Shown in pieces: positions 35,670-43,355 of a stretch of 64,000 nt of DNA. The stretch is from Streptomyces lincolnensis. Its GTDB lineage: Bacteria > Actinomycetota > Actinomycetes > Streptomycetales > Streptomycetaceae. Location: contig NZ_JAIHON010000013.1 in the NCBI RefSeq assembly GCF_021173675.1, positions 186,001 through 250,000 on the forward strand, given 5' to 3'. The notes under the pieces are model-generated. The model did not search any database. It was not told where the DNA came from and saw only the letters and a program-made list of their open reading frames with translations. The position numbers and the translations under genes were made by a program. Positions within the stretch are counted from its first letter, which is position 1, and the number at the start of each line of letters is the position of its first letter.

Positions 35670-36197
35670 TCATCCCGCCCCGGGCCCCCGCAGCCGCGGC
35701 GCCCGCGCCCCCGCGTCGATGCCGCCCCCGTCCCGCTCCACGCTCCGGGCCAGCTCCCGGGCCCACGCGGCCAGTCCCGCGAGGTCCAGGTCGTGCGGCC
35801 GCTCCCGCCCGGTCGCCGCCGCCCACCGCGTCACCGCGTCCGCGCCGCGCCGCAGCAGCCGGGCGCCGCCGGTGACGTTGCCCCGGGCGGCGTGGGTGAG
35901 GCCGACGGAGAGCTGGGCGAGGCCGCGCCACAGCTCGCGTTCCTCCTCGGGGCCGGACTTCCAGGCGTCCTCGAAGACCTCGTGGGCGTGGAACGGTTTC
36001 CCCGCGTCCAGCAGCTCCTGCGCCTCGGCCACGCTCTCGTGCGGGGCGCGGACCACCCCCTCCGGCTGCCGGGCGACGCCTTCGGTGCCGTAGGGGAGCG
36101 GCCGCCCGAGCCCGTCCCGGGGTCGGGCATTGCGTGCCCGGCCCTCCTCGTCGCGGTCCCGCGCGTCCACCTGCCGTCCTGCGGATGTCCTGGCCAT
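35670..36197 (-). CDS. DUF309 family protein
   Basis: A 175-residue protein with the DUF309 core helix pair: AQELLDAGKPFHAHEVFEDAWKSGP near residue 60 and ELWRGLAQLSVGLTHAARGN. The HxxHE-like block FHAHE is a candidate metal or catalytic site, but no activity has been established. The N-terminal 45 residues are charged, disordered and Arg-rich. A Gly-rich tail follows. It is upstream of, and unrelated to, the tRNA-Pro gene, on the opposite strand. Confidence 0.87.
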   Translation of the reverse strand: MARTSAGRQVDARDRDEEGRARNARPRDGLGRPLPYGTEGVARQPEGVVRAPHESVAEAQELLDAGKPFHAHEVFEDAWKSGPEEERELWRGLAQLSVGLTHAARGNVTGGARLLRRGADAVTRWAAATGRERPHDLDLAGLAAWARELARSVERDGGGIDAGARAPRLRGPGAG

Positions 36198-36320
36198 GGA
36201 TCGATTGTCCCGCGTCCCGGCCCGCCGGCCACCGCCGCCCCGGGCCCGTCTTCGGCAGGGCCTCCGACGTGGGGTAAAGTGCTGTTCGCACGACCCCGCG
36301 GGGCACCGCGGGAAACACAC

Positions 36321-36394
<74 letters not shown>

Positions 36395-36398
36395 CGGT

Positions 36399-36442
36399 GC
36401 GAAGGGTCTTCGCGGGCGAGAGCCTGTGAGGGCCCTTTTCGC
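36399..36442 (+). terminator. Likely tRNA terminator
   Basis: GCGAAGGG (36399-36406) can pair with CCCTTTTCGC (36433-36442) with a two-base bulge, and the right arm contains a short T-run. It is directly downstream of tRNA-Pro. Confidence 0.45.
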
Positions 36443-36621
36443 ATGGGGCCTCTTCGTACGGCGCCTTCGGGATCAGGGCGCCGTTGCGTCAAACCGGTGA
36501 ATCTCCTTGCGGGGTCAAGTCCTGCGTGCGCAGTGGGCCGTTGTGGGGGAAGTCCGCCCGTCGCGGAAGTGGTGGGGCGGGCACCCTTCGCCGGATTTCC
36601 ACTGCGAGGAGCACGGTCGAC

Positions 36622-37332
36622 GTGACAGAGAACCGGGTGCTGTCCTGGACCCCGCGAGCGGTCGTCTTCGACTGTGACGGCGTCTTGATGAGTACGGAGG
36701 AGTACTGCCTGCTCAGCAAGGTGCTCGTGCTGCGTGACCACGGTGTCGAGCCGGATGCCGAGGTGATCGCCTCGCTGAAGGGACTGCACTACAGCGCGGC
36801 CGGAGATGCCCTGGCCCGGTCGCTCGGCACGTCGGCGAGCGCCGCGGAATGCAGCGCGCAGGCACTGGCCAGGCAACGGGAGCTGTACCGCACCCACCCG
36901 TCGCACGCGCTGCCCGGTGCGCTGGATCTGGTGAAGCGGATCAGCGCGGTGATGCCGGTGGTCTGCGCGACCAGCTCCCCGCACGACGCCGTGGAACATG
37001 TGCTGGCCGAGGCGGGAATCCTGCCGTACCTGGTGTGCGTGACCTCCCCGACCGTGGGGTTCGCTCCCAAGCCGGCCCCCGACACGTATCTGGCCGCCGC
37101 CGAGGCCTGCGCGGTCGAGCCGGCCGACACCCTTGCCGTGGAGGACTCCACCAGCGGGATTCGTTCCGCCGTGGCCGCCGGTATGCGCGTACTGGGCGTC
37201 GGCCCCGAGCCGTCTGCGGAACAGCGCGCCCTGGTCGACCACTGGGTTGCCTCCTTGGACGACCCGGAGTTGACCGACTGGGCACAGCGCCTGGCCCTTC
37301 CACACGGTGAGGGGGCGTCGGCATGCGTGTAG
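36622..37332 (+). CDS. HAD-superfamily phosphatase (beta-PGM-like), first in cluster
   Basis: A 236-residue HAD hydrolase with motif I VVFDCDGVLMSTEEY (residue 13 onward), a small alpha-helical cap, motif II CATSSPHDAVEHVL, motif III Lys in GFAPKPAPDTYL and motif IV AVEDSTSGIRSAVAAGM. The third residue after the DGVL is Ser instead of the Asp-Thr-Glu common in phosphoglycolate or beta-PGM types. GTG 36622 follows GCGAGGAG. Its stop overlaps the methylglyoxal-synthase-like ATG by 10 bases. It begins the four-gene cluster next to tRNA-Pro; substrate unknown, probably a triose or sugar phosphate. Confidence 0.87.
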   Translation: MTENRVLSWTPRAVVFDCDGVLMSTEEYCLLSKVLVLRDHGVEPDAEVIASLKGLHYSAAGDALARSLGTSASAAECSAQALARQRELYRTHPSHALPGALDLVKRISAVMPVVCATSSPHDAVEHVLAEAGILPYLVCVTSPTVGFAPKPAPDTYLAAAEACAVEPADTLAVEDSTSGIRSAVAAGMRVLGVGPEPSAEQRALVDHWVASLDDPELTDWAQRLALPHGEGASACV

Positions 37333-37682
37333 CCCTGGTGGCGCAGAACGGCAAGAAGGAACAGCTGCGGGCCTGGGCTTCCAAGCACAGGGCGACACTG
37401 GCCGGCCACGACCTGGTCGCGACCGGCGGGACCGCCCAGGTGCTGACCGAATGCGGACTCACCGCCCGTGCGCTGGCCTCCGGACCGCTCGGCGGCGATC
37501 TGCATGTGGCCCACCTGGTCGCCACCGGCGAAGTCGACTTCTGCGTCTTCCTGCGCGACCCGGCCGTCCACCCCGCGCACGAGGCGGACGTCGCCGCGCT
37601 GGTCCGCCTGGCACTGGTGCACGACGTACCGCTCGCGCAGAACGAGTCCACGGCCAACGCGGTACTCACCGCACCGCTCTAG
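37323..37682 (+). CDS. Methylglyoxal-synthase-like protein
   Basis: A 119-residue MGS-like domain protein. It keeps the phosphate-binding and acid/base segments SGPLGGD, FLRDPAVHPAHEADVAALVRLA and PLAQNESTA, including residues aligned with Asp71, Asp91, His98 and Asp101 of E. coli MgsA. However, the segment VAHD of MgsA reads VAQN here, so the His19 equivalent is Gln. MgsA makes methylglyoxal from dihydroxyacetone phosphate. Its place in a cluster with two HAD phosphatases and an FkbM methyltransferase suggests a biosynthetic function and not overflow metabolism. Numbering of MgsA is from memory. Confidence 0.82.
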   Translation: MRVALVAQNGKKEQLRAWASKHRATLAGHDLVATGGTAQVLTECGLTARALASGPLGGDLHVAHLVATGEVDFCVFLRDPAVHPAHEADVAALVRLALVHDVPLAQNESTANAVLTAPL

Positions 37683-37777
37683 GAGCTGCCCGTTCGACGG
37701 GCCTCGCTCCGACGGGCCTCGTGTCGGGCGCGTGGCGGGCACAGCACATCGATTCGCAGCAACCGGAAAAGGTACAG

Positions 37778-38716
37778 ATGGGACTGGCATACCTACGCTC
37801 GGACGCGGACCGGGCGATGGACGTCGGCATGGGCCGCGTCCTGGTACGGGAGACGGCCGGATGCGGCAGGGACATGGTCCTCGCACTGCGCACGGCACAG
37901 GGGACGAGCAAGGTGACCGCGCCCTACTGGATGGGCCGCCGCTTCCTCGGCGCGGCGGGCCGCCCGCTCGCCGACGACACCCCGATCTCGCTGAGCTTCC
38001 TCACCCCCCGCAGAGCGGCCCGCGTACGCATCCGCAGGAACCAGAGCGACCTGCTCATCCTGTGGCAGGTCTTCCTGAAACGCTTCTACGAACTCGGCGT
38101 CCACTACCGCCTCGACAAGGACATCGACACCCTCGACACGATCGTCGACCTCGGCGGCAACACCGGCCTCGCCGCCTCCTACTTCACCGCCCGCTACCGC
38201 CCCCGCACCCTGCTGACGGTGGAGCCGATCCCGCAGAACCTGGCCGTCCTGCGGCACAACGCCACGCTGTCCGGCCTCGACTGGAAGATCGAGCCGGCGG
38301 CCGTGGCCGGCGAGTCCGGGACCGCGGAGTTCACCGTGAGCGCGTTCTGGGACACCTGCACCGCCGTGCCCGCGGTCGCCGACCTGCGCCGCACCCGCTC
38401 CTACCGGCTGGAGAACGTCCTGGCCCGCCCGAACGTGCGGGTGCCCGCGCTCACCGTGGGCGAGCTGCTCACCAAACACGGCATCGACCACGTCGACCTG
38501 CTCAAGGTCGACGTCGAGGGCAGCGAGGCCGAGGTGTTCGGCCAGGTCCAGCCGTGGATGGAACAGGTCGAGCGGATCGTCCTGGAAGTCCACGACAAGT
38601 ACATCGACGGCGACGTCGTCCGGAAGACGATGAGCGCGGCGGGATTCCGTCAGGTACCGCCGCGCGTCCCCGAACCGGCCGGCTTCAATCCCGTCGAGCT
38701 GTACGTGAAGTCATGA
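37778..38716 (+). CDS. FkbM-family SAM-dependent methyltransferase
   Basis: A 312-residue methyltransferase. The SAM motif is TIVDLGGNTGLAASYF (near residue 127), followed by TVEPIPQNLAVLRHNA and the FkbM-characteristic LLKVDVEGSEAEVF (near 245). The C-terminus IVLEVHDKYIDG closes the fold. FkbM relatives O-methylate sugars, lipids or macrolide precursors. The first 110 residues are not typical of the family and may be a substrate-recognition extension. The stop overlaps the next HAD start in ATGA, indicating coupling. A spacer of 95 bp separates it from the MGS-like gene. Confidence 0.87.
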   Translation: MGLAYLRSDADRAMDVGMGRVLVRETAGCGRDMVLALRTAQGTSKVTAPYWMGRRFLGAAGRPLADDTPISLSFLTPRRAARVRIRRNQSDLLILWQVFLKRFYELGVHYRLDKDIDTLDTIVDLGGNTGLAASYFTARYRPRTLLTVEPIPQNLAVLRHNATLSGLDWKIEPAAVAGESGTAEFTVSAFWDTCTAVPAVADLRRTRSYRLENVLARPNVRVPALTVGELLTKHGIDHVDLLKVDVEGSEAEVFGQVQPWMEQVERIVLEVHDKYIDGDVVRKTMSAAGFRQVPPRVPEPAGFNPVELYVKS

Positions 38717-39402
38717 GCGACAGCGGCACCAGGGCACGCACGGCCGACCTCGCGGCGCTGATGACGGTCACTCCGCCCGTCGCCGTGGTGTTCGACTGCG
38801 ACGGCACGCTCATGGACACCGAGCCGTGTGCCGATGCCGCACGCGGCGCCGTGTTCGCCCGCCGGGGACAGGTCTACGACGATGCGGCACGCGCCGCTCT
38901 CGTGGGTCTGTCCGTGGCGCAGGGCGGAGAGGTGATGGCGCGGCTGTTCGGGGGCAGCGCGCCGCGGTTGGCGGAGGAACTGGCCGAAGAGCTCCTGGCC
39001 GCGGTGGCCGACGGGGCGCGACCGATGCCCGGTGCGGCGGATCTGGTCGCACGGCTGGCCGCCAGGGTGCCGGTCGCGGTGGCCAGCAACGGACCACGCG
39101 TACTCCTGGACAAGTCGCTGGCACAGGGCGGCCTGTCCCGATGGCTGCCGGTCACCGTCTCGGGCGACGACGTCACCATGCCCAAACCGCACCCCGCCTG
39201 CTACCTCGCCGCCTGCGCGGCACTCGACGTCGACCCCGCCGGCGCCCTGGCCGTCGAGGACTCCCTCGTGGGCGCCCGCGCGGCCCATACCGCCGGAATG
39301 ACCGTACTCGGCGTGGGCACGCTGGTCCGCGGTCCGCATGTGCACGCCCACGTCCCCGCCCTCGACGATGCCGCGCTGCGCCACTGGCTCGCCGGATGGT
39401 GA
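38713..39402 (+). CDS. HAD-superfamily phosphatase, last in cluster
   Basis: A 229-residue HAD hydrolase with a canonical motif I VVFDCDGTLMDTEPC (near residue 25), motif II VAVASNGPR, motif III Lys in TMPKPHPACYL and motif IV VEDSLVGARAAHTAGM. Cap type matches the phosphoglycolate/beta-phosphoglucomutase group. It overlaps the FkbM stop by four bases. It shares motifs and size with the first HAD of the cluster but the proteins are not closely similar, so they may act on two different phosphoesters in one pathway. Confidence 0.88.
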   Translation: MSDSGTRARTADLAALMTVTPPVAVVFDCDGTLMDTEPCADAARGAVFARRGQVYDDAARAALVGLSVAQGGEVMARLFGGSAPRLAEELAEELLAAVADGARPMPGAADLVARLAARVPVAVASNGPRVLLDKSLAQGGLSRWLPVTVSGDDVTMPKPHPACYLAACAALDVDPAGALAVEDSLVGARAAHTAGMTVLGVGTLVRGPHVHAHVPALDDAALRHWLAGW

Positions 39403-39434
39403 GCGGCGGGGAGCGGGGCTCGGCCTGACCAAGA

Positions 39435-40295
39435 TCACCGGGTATCTCGATTCGGGTTCCCTTTGCGCGACCGCCCCAACGCGGGATCGTTCCAGGCCCG
39501 GAGCTTGTCGGGGTTGAGCATGACCCACACCTGGGCGACACGGCCGTCGGTGACGTCGAGGCCGATGACGGCGGCGACCTGGCGGCCGTACCGGGCGACG
39601 AGGCCGGTGCGGCTGTTGACAGAACGGGTGGTCAGGGTGGTGCGCGAGTGGCCGGCCAGGAGGGTCAGCAGGCTGTCGGCGACCGGCCGGCTGCCGTGGA
39701 CCGGCCCGGTCAGCGCCCGCACCTTGCCGCCGCCGTCGAAGAACGCCGTGACGTCCGAGCACAGCAACGACGCCAGCAGGTCGCCGTCCTCGGCCACGCA
39801 CGCCCGGTGCACGGCACGGGCCACGGCATCGTGCTGGTGCGGTCCCGTGGGCCGGGAGTGCTGCGCGTGCAGCCACCGCCTGGCGCGGGCGGCGAGTTCG
39901 GCCACCTCCGGTTCCGTGCGGCCCACGACGTCGGCGATCGCGTGGGGGGCCATTCCGAACACGCGGAGCACGAACGCCGCGCGCTCGTCGGGTGACAGCG
40001 ACTCCAGCGCGCCGAGCGCGGGCTGCCTCCGATGATCCTTCTCGCCCTCCGTCGCACCCCGGCCGGGCGACGCCAGCCGGTCCAGACAGATCCCGCCCGC
40101 GGTCTTCGTCAGCCATGAGCGGGGCACGACGATTTGCCGGCGCACCGTTTCGGACAACCCGTACCACCGGCGGTAGGTCTCGTCGACGACATGCTCCGCC
40201 GCACTCGGACTGCCCAGCATCCAGTGGGCGACGTCCAGCAGGAACCGACGCTCCTCCAGCAGTTCCGCGATCGGCACCGCATCGCCCTGGTCCAT
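39435..40295 (-). CDS. ECF sigma factor with SnoaL-like C-terminal domain (ECF41-like)
   Basis: A 286-residue sigma factor. Region 2 is around residues 15-80 (LLDVAHWMLGSPSAAEHVVDETYRRWYG), region 4 is near residues 100-150 (LSPDERAAFVLRVFGMAPHAIADVVG) and the C-terminal half is an NTF2/SnoaL-like domain. That domain keeps the DGGGK and NPDKL motifs I associate with ECF41 factors, which have no anti-sigma factor and are controlled by this tail. The usual WLPEP linker motif is not visible. ATG 40295 has AGGAGG upstream. A TGTCACG-N16-GGTC element lies 65-91 bases before the start, consistent with autoregulation. The next gene on the strand is the NAD(P)-binding epimerase typical of ECF41 loci. 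Confidence 0.88.
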   Translation of the reverse strand: MDQGDAVPIAELLEERRFLLDVAHWMLGSPSAAEHVVDETYRRWYGLSETVRRQIVVPRSWLTKTAGGICLDRLASPGRGATEGEKDHRRQPALGALESLSPDERAAFVLRVFGMAPHAIADVVGRTEPEVAELAARARRWLHAQHSRPTGPHQHDAVARAVHRACVAEDGDLLASLLCSDVTAFFDGGGKVRALTGPVHGSRPVADSLLTLLAGHSRTTLTTRSVNSRTGLVARYGRQVAAVIGLDVTDGRVAQVWVMLNPDKLRAWNDPALGRSRKGNPNRDTR

Positions 40296-40359
40296 TCGGC
40301 ATCCTCCTACTGGCACGCACCGCACGCGTCGACGCCGTCGACGTCGGCTCACCCTCTTG

Positions 40360-40386
40360 GACCGGGAACTCGCGGATCTCGTGACA
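40360..40386 (-). promoter_or_regulatory. ECF41-type promoter of the sigma gene
   Basis: On the minus strand TGTCACG (40380-40386) and GGTC (40360-40363) are separated by exactly 16 bp. It resembles the TGTCACA-N16-CGTC consensus I recall for ECF41 factors. It is the promoter of the sigma factor itself. Confidence 0.65.
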
Positions 40387-40481
40387 TGGGCACGGAACCG
40401 AATACGGAACCGAACGCGATTCGGCGGCCGACAAGGCGGGGTGGCCCTTCACGGAAGCGAGGGCCACCCGAAAAGAGCTTC

Positions 40482-41228
40482 TTACTTCTGCTGCGCGAGC
40501 CAGTCGCCGAACTTGGTTTCGGCGATGTGCGCGTCCGGCCCCGGAAGGAGCGTGGTCTCCTGCAACCGGGCGCCCCAGTACGTGGCGTTCGGGTCGGTGA
40601 CGATCTCACGGGGGTCGTTCTTGGTGGCGAGTCCCCGGCGGATGAACTCCTCGAGCTCGAACGCCTCGGGACCCGCGACCTCCACCACGCCGTCGACCGG
40701 CGTACCGACCGAGGCGCGGCCGACCGCCGCGGCCACGTCGTCGGAGACGATGGGCTGGATCCTGCCGGCGGGGAGGCGGACGGTGTTGCCCTCGGTGACC
40801 CCGTCGGCGAGTCCCTTCGCGAACTCGAAGAACTGGGTCGCGTGCACGATGGTGTACGGCATGCCGGACGCCGTGATCAGGTCTTCCTGGGCCTGCTTGG
40901 CGCGGAAGTACCCGCTGCCCTGGAGGCGGTCGGTGCCCACCACGGACAGCGCCACGTGGTGCCGCACGCCGGCCTCGGCCTCCGCCTTGAGCAGGTTGGT
41001 CGTGGAGGTGCGGAAGAACTCCATGACCGCCTCGTCGTCGAACGAGGGGGAGTTGGACACGTCGACCACGACCGACGCGCCCTTGAGGACGTCGGCCAGC
41101 CCCTCGCCCGTCAGCGTGTTGACGCCGGTGTTGGGCGCGGCCGCGACCGCCTCGTGGCCGTGCTCGCCGAGCCTGGCGACCACCTTCGAGCCGATGAGCC
41201 CGGTTCCACCGATCACTACGACCTTCAT
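40482..41228 (-). CDS. NAD(P)-binding epimerase/NmrA-like oxidoreductase
   Basis: A 248-residue atypical SDR. It begins with VVVIGGTGLIGSKVVARLGEHGHEAVA, contains the AVEASNSP-like VDVSNSPSFDD, the LSVVGTDRLQGSGYFRAKQAQEDLI block with Tyr-x-x-x-Lys, and a VSDDVAAAVG strand. Proteins of this type (the COE genes) are the classical partners of ECF41 sigma factors. GAGAGGA precedes ATG 41228. Its promoter P2 is at 41295-41321 and two palindromes lie between it and the gene. The substrate is not known. Confidence 0.88.
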   Translation of the reverse strand: MKVVVIGGTGLIGSKVVARLGEHGHEAVAAAPNTGVNTLTGEGLADVLKGASVVVDVSNSPSFDDEAVMEFFRTSTTNLLKAEAEAGVRHHVALSVVGTDRLQGSGYFRAKQAQEDLITASGMPYTIVHATQFFEFAKGLADGVTEGNTVRLPAGRIQPIVSDDVAAAVGRASVGTPVDGVVEVAGPEAFELEEFIRRGLATKNDPREIVTDPNATYWGARLQETTLLPGPDAHIAETKFGDWLAQQK

Positions 41229-41251
41229 GACGGAATTCCTCTCGGGTTTTC

Positions 41252-41267
41252 CTGGTGCCTGCACCAG
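41252..41267. promoter_or_regulatory. 16-bp palindrome, operator candidate 1
   Basis: CTGGTGCCTGCACCAG is a perfect inverted repeat of CTGGTGC with a two-base centre. It lies in the leader of the epimerase gene, 24 bp from the start codon, and is one of two related sites. Confidence 0.55.
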
Positions 41268-41274
41268 ATGAGTT

Positions 41275-41290
41275 CTGGTGCCTTTACCAG
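41275..41290. promoter_or_regulatory. 16-bp palindrome, operator candidate 2
   Basis: CTGGTGCCTTTACCAG repeats the outer CTGGT/ACCAG and the first half CTGGTGCC of the site 23 bp away. It overlaps the expected transcription start of promoter P2, five bases from its -10 element. Confidence 0.55.
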
Positions 41291-41294
41291 GGGA

Positions 41295-41321
41295 GACAGG
41301 GCAACGGCTCCGCTTGTGACA
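41295..41321 (-). promoter_or_regulatory. ECF41-type promoter of the epimerase gene
   Basis: Minus strand TGTCACA (41315-41321), 16-bp spacer, TGTC (41295-41298). The -10 is 67 bases before the ATG, almost the same distance as in the sigma gene. Confidence 0.7.
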
Positions 41322-41392
41322 CGCGCTCGGCGTCATCGGGGGAATTCCCGCAGATTTTCCCGCAGAGCTGCCCGCCGCCGCCCTCGAACGGG

Positions 41393-43123
41393 CTATTCGG
41401 CCAGCTTGCCCTCGGTCGAGACCTCCTCCATCAGGGAGGAGATCTCGGCAGGGACGGCCGGAATGCTCTCGCGCGTGACACCCGTCGTCGGCGACCACAC
41501 GAGGTTGACCCGCAGAGCGGGATCAGCCTCCGGGTAGTCGCTGCGGTTGTGACAGCCGCGGGTCTCACGCCGTTCCAGTGCCGCTTCGAGCGTGGCCCGG
41601 GCCGCCAGTGCGGCGGACTTCAGGTCGAAGGCGTGCGCGAGGTCCTGGTAGCCGGCGATGTCCGGGTGCACGCCGACGTCCTCCATCCTCTTCTCGATCC
41701 CCGCGAGCTCCGCCAGCCCGGCGCGCAGGCCCTCTTCGTCCCGTACGACGCCCGCGTGCTCGGTCATGGTGTCGCGGATGGCGCGTTGCAGGGCGCGCAC
41801 GTTCTCCGGACCGTCGGCGGCGAGCAGGTCGTCGACCTCCGCGCGGGCCCGGGCGACGGCCGGCGCGGACCGCGGCTGCGCGGTGAGGGACCGCGAGTAG
41901 GCGGCGACCGCCCGGCCCGTGATCCGGCCGAACACCAGCAGCTCGATGAGGCTGTTCCCGCCGAGCCGGTTGGCTCCGTGCAGCCCGCTGGAGGCCTCGC
42001 CGATGGCGTACAGGCCGCGCACGTCGGTGCTGTGGTCCTCGGGGCGCACCCACACGCCGCCCATCGAGTAGTGCGCGGTGGGCGCGATCTCGACCGGGTC
42101 GCGGGTGATGTCCAGCATCTGGAGGTCCAGCAGGGTCTGGTACACGCGGGGGAGTCGCGTCATGATCGTCTGCCGGGGCAGGTGGGAGACGTCGAGCCAC
42201 ACGCCGCCCTTGGGCGTTCCGCGCCCCTCCTTGATCTCCGTGTAGGAGGCCAGGGCCACGCGGTCGCGGGTGGACAGCTCCATGCGCTCGGGGTCGTAGC
42301 GGGACATGAACCGCTCGCCGAGCGCGTTGCGCAGGATGCCGCCCTCACCGCGGGCGGCCTCGCTGACGAGGGTGCCGGCCGCGTTCTCCGGCTCGATGAT
42401 CCCGGAGGGATGGAACTGCACCAACTCGGCGTCCCGCAGGCGGGCCCCGGCCTCCACGGCCAGCCGGAACGAGTCGCCGGTGTTCTCGTCGCGCCGCGAC
42501 GACGTACGCCGCCAGATGCGGGTGTGGCCGCCGGCGGCGAGGATGACCGCGTCCGCGTGGATCAGGTAGCGCTTTCCGCTCGCGAGGTCGAAGCCGTAGG
42601 CCCCGAAGACGGCACCGTCGTGCACCAGGAGCCGGGTGATGTAGACGCCGTCGAGCACGGGGATGTCGAGCTGTTCCGCGCGCCGGACCAGGGTGCGCTG
42701 GATCTCCAGACCGGTGTAGTCGCCGGCGAAGGCGGTGCGCCGGAACTTGTGGGCACCGAAGAACCGTTGGGAGATACGGCCGTCCTCCTCCCGGGCGAAG
42801 GCCATGCCGTAGCGCTCCAGGTCCTCGATGCCGCGGGCGGCACCCTGGGTGACGATCTCCACCGTGCGCGGGTCCGCGAGGAGGTAGCTCTCCTTGAGGG
42901 TGTCGGCGGCGTGCTGCTGCCAGCTGTCCTCGGGATCCACGGTGGCCAGCGCCGCGTTGATGCCGCCGGCCGCGAGTGCCGTATGCGCGTCCTCCTTGGG
43001 GCGCTTGCCGACGGCGAGGACGTCGACACCGGCCTCGGCCAGCTCGATAGCCGCCCGCAGACCGGCTCCTCCGGTGCCGATCACCAGCACCATGGTGGCA
43101 ATACGTTGTTCTGTCACGGCCAC
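41393..43123 (-). CDS. SdhA/FrdA-like flavoprotein without iron-sulfur partner
   Basis: A 576-residue flavoprotein. The N-terminal FAD motif is VIGTGGAGLRAAIE (near residue 14), AHTALAAGGINAAL has the His that bears covalent FAD in SdhA, the substrate segments PTAHYSMGGVWV and SSGLHGANRLGGNSLIELLVFGR are intact, and the C-terminal RETRGCHNRSDYP block is present. These features point to succinate dehydrogenase/fumarate reductase rather than aspartate oxidase. There is no gene for an iron-sulfur subunit or membrane anchor. GTG 43123 follows GGAG. A TGTCACA-N16-GGTC element lies 36 bases upstream, so it belongs to the ECF41-type regulon. Electron acceptor and substrate are unknown. Confidence 0.85.
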   Translation of the reverse strand: MAVTEQRIATMVLVIGTGGAGLRAAIELAEAGVDVLAVGKRPKEDAHTALAAGGINAALATVDPEDSWQQHAADTLKESYLLADPRTVEIVTQGAARGIEDLERYGMAFAREEDGRISQRFFGAHKFRRTAFAGDYTGLEIQRTLVRRAEQLDIPVLDGVYITRLLVHDGAVFGAYGFDLASGKRYLIHADAVILAAGGHTRIWRRTSSRRDENTGDSFRLAVEAGARLRDAELVQFHPSGIIEPENAAGTLVSEAARGEGGILRNALGERFMSRYDPERMELSTRDRVALASYTEIKEGRGTPKGGVWLDVSHLPRQTIMTRLPRVYQTLLDLQMLDITRDPVEIAPTAHYSMGGVWVRPEDHSTDVRGLYAIGEASSGLHGANRLGGNSLIELLVFGRITGRAVAAYSRSLTAQPRSAPAVARARAEVDDLLAADGPENVRALQRAIRDTMTEHAGVVRDEEGLRAGLAELAGIEKRMEDVGVHPDIAGYQDLAHAFDLKSAALAARATLEAALERRETRGCHNRSDYPEADPALRVNLVWSPTTGVTRESIPAVPAEISSLMEEVSTEGKLAE

Positions 43124-43158
43124 GGTCCACTCCGATCGCCTGGGTCTTCACCCACTAG

Positions 43159-43185
43159 GACCGAGGGGTCCCGCGATCTGTGACA
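43159..43185 (-). promoter_or_regulatory. ECF41-type promoter of the flavoprotein gene
   Basis: Minus strand TGTCACA (43179-43185), 16-bp spacer, GGTC (43159-43162). It precedes GTG 43123 by 36 bases. Confidence 0.65.
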
Positions 43186-43242
43186 TCCCGGCCGTGACCT
43201 CCCGGCCGTGACATCGCTGCACCGACATCGCCGCACCGCGTG

Positions 43243-43269
43243 TGTCACACATCCGCCCCGAGCCCTGTC
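43243..43269 (+). promoter_or_regulatory. ECF41-type promoter of the ferritin-like gene
   Basis: Plus strand TGTCACA (43243-43249), 16-bp spacer, TGTC (43266-43269), the same as the element of the epimerase gene. It is divergent from the flavoprotein promoter 58 bp away. Confidence 0.68.
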
Positions 43270-43355
43270 ATCCCTGCGAGACGGCCATGAGAGCCATGGC
43301 GCGGGGGGCCGTGCCGTCGCCTCTTCCTTCCTTCGACAGCCGAAGCGAGAACATC

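Noticed and set aside
36505..36535. Segment downstream of tRNA-Pro with GGGGTCAAGTCCTGC, similar to part of the tRNA T-arm region
   Set aside because: The similarity is only about eight to ten bases and lacks the tRNA 3' end; no integrase gene is near, so an attachment site is not supported.
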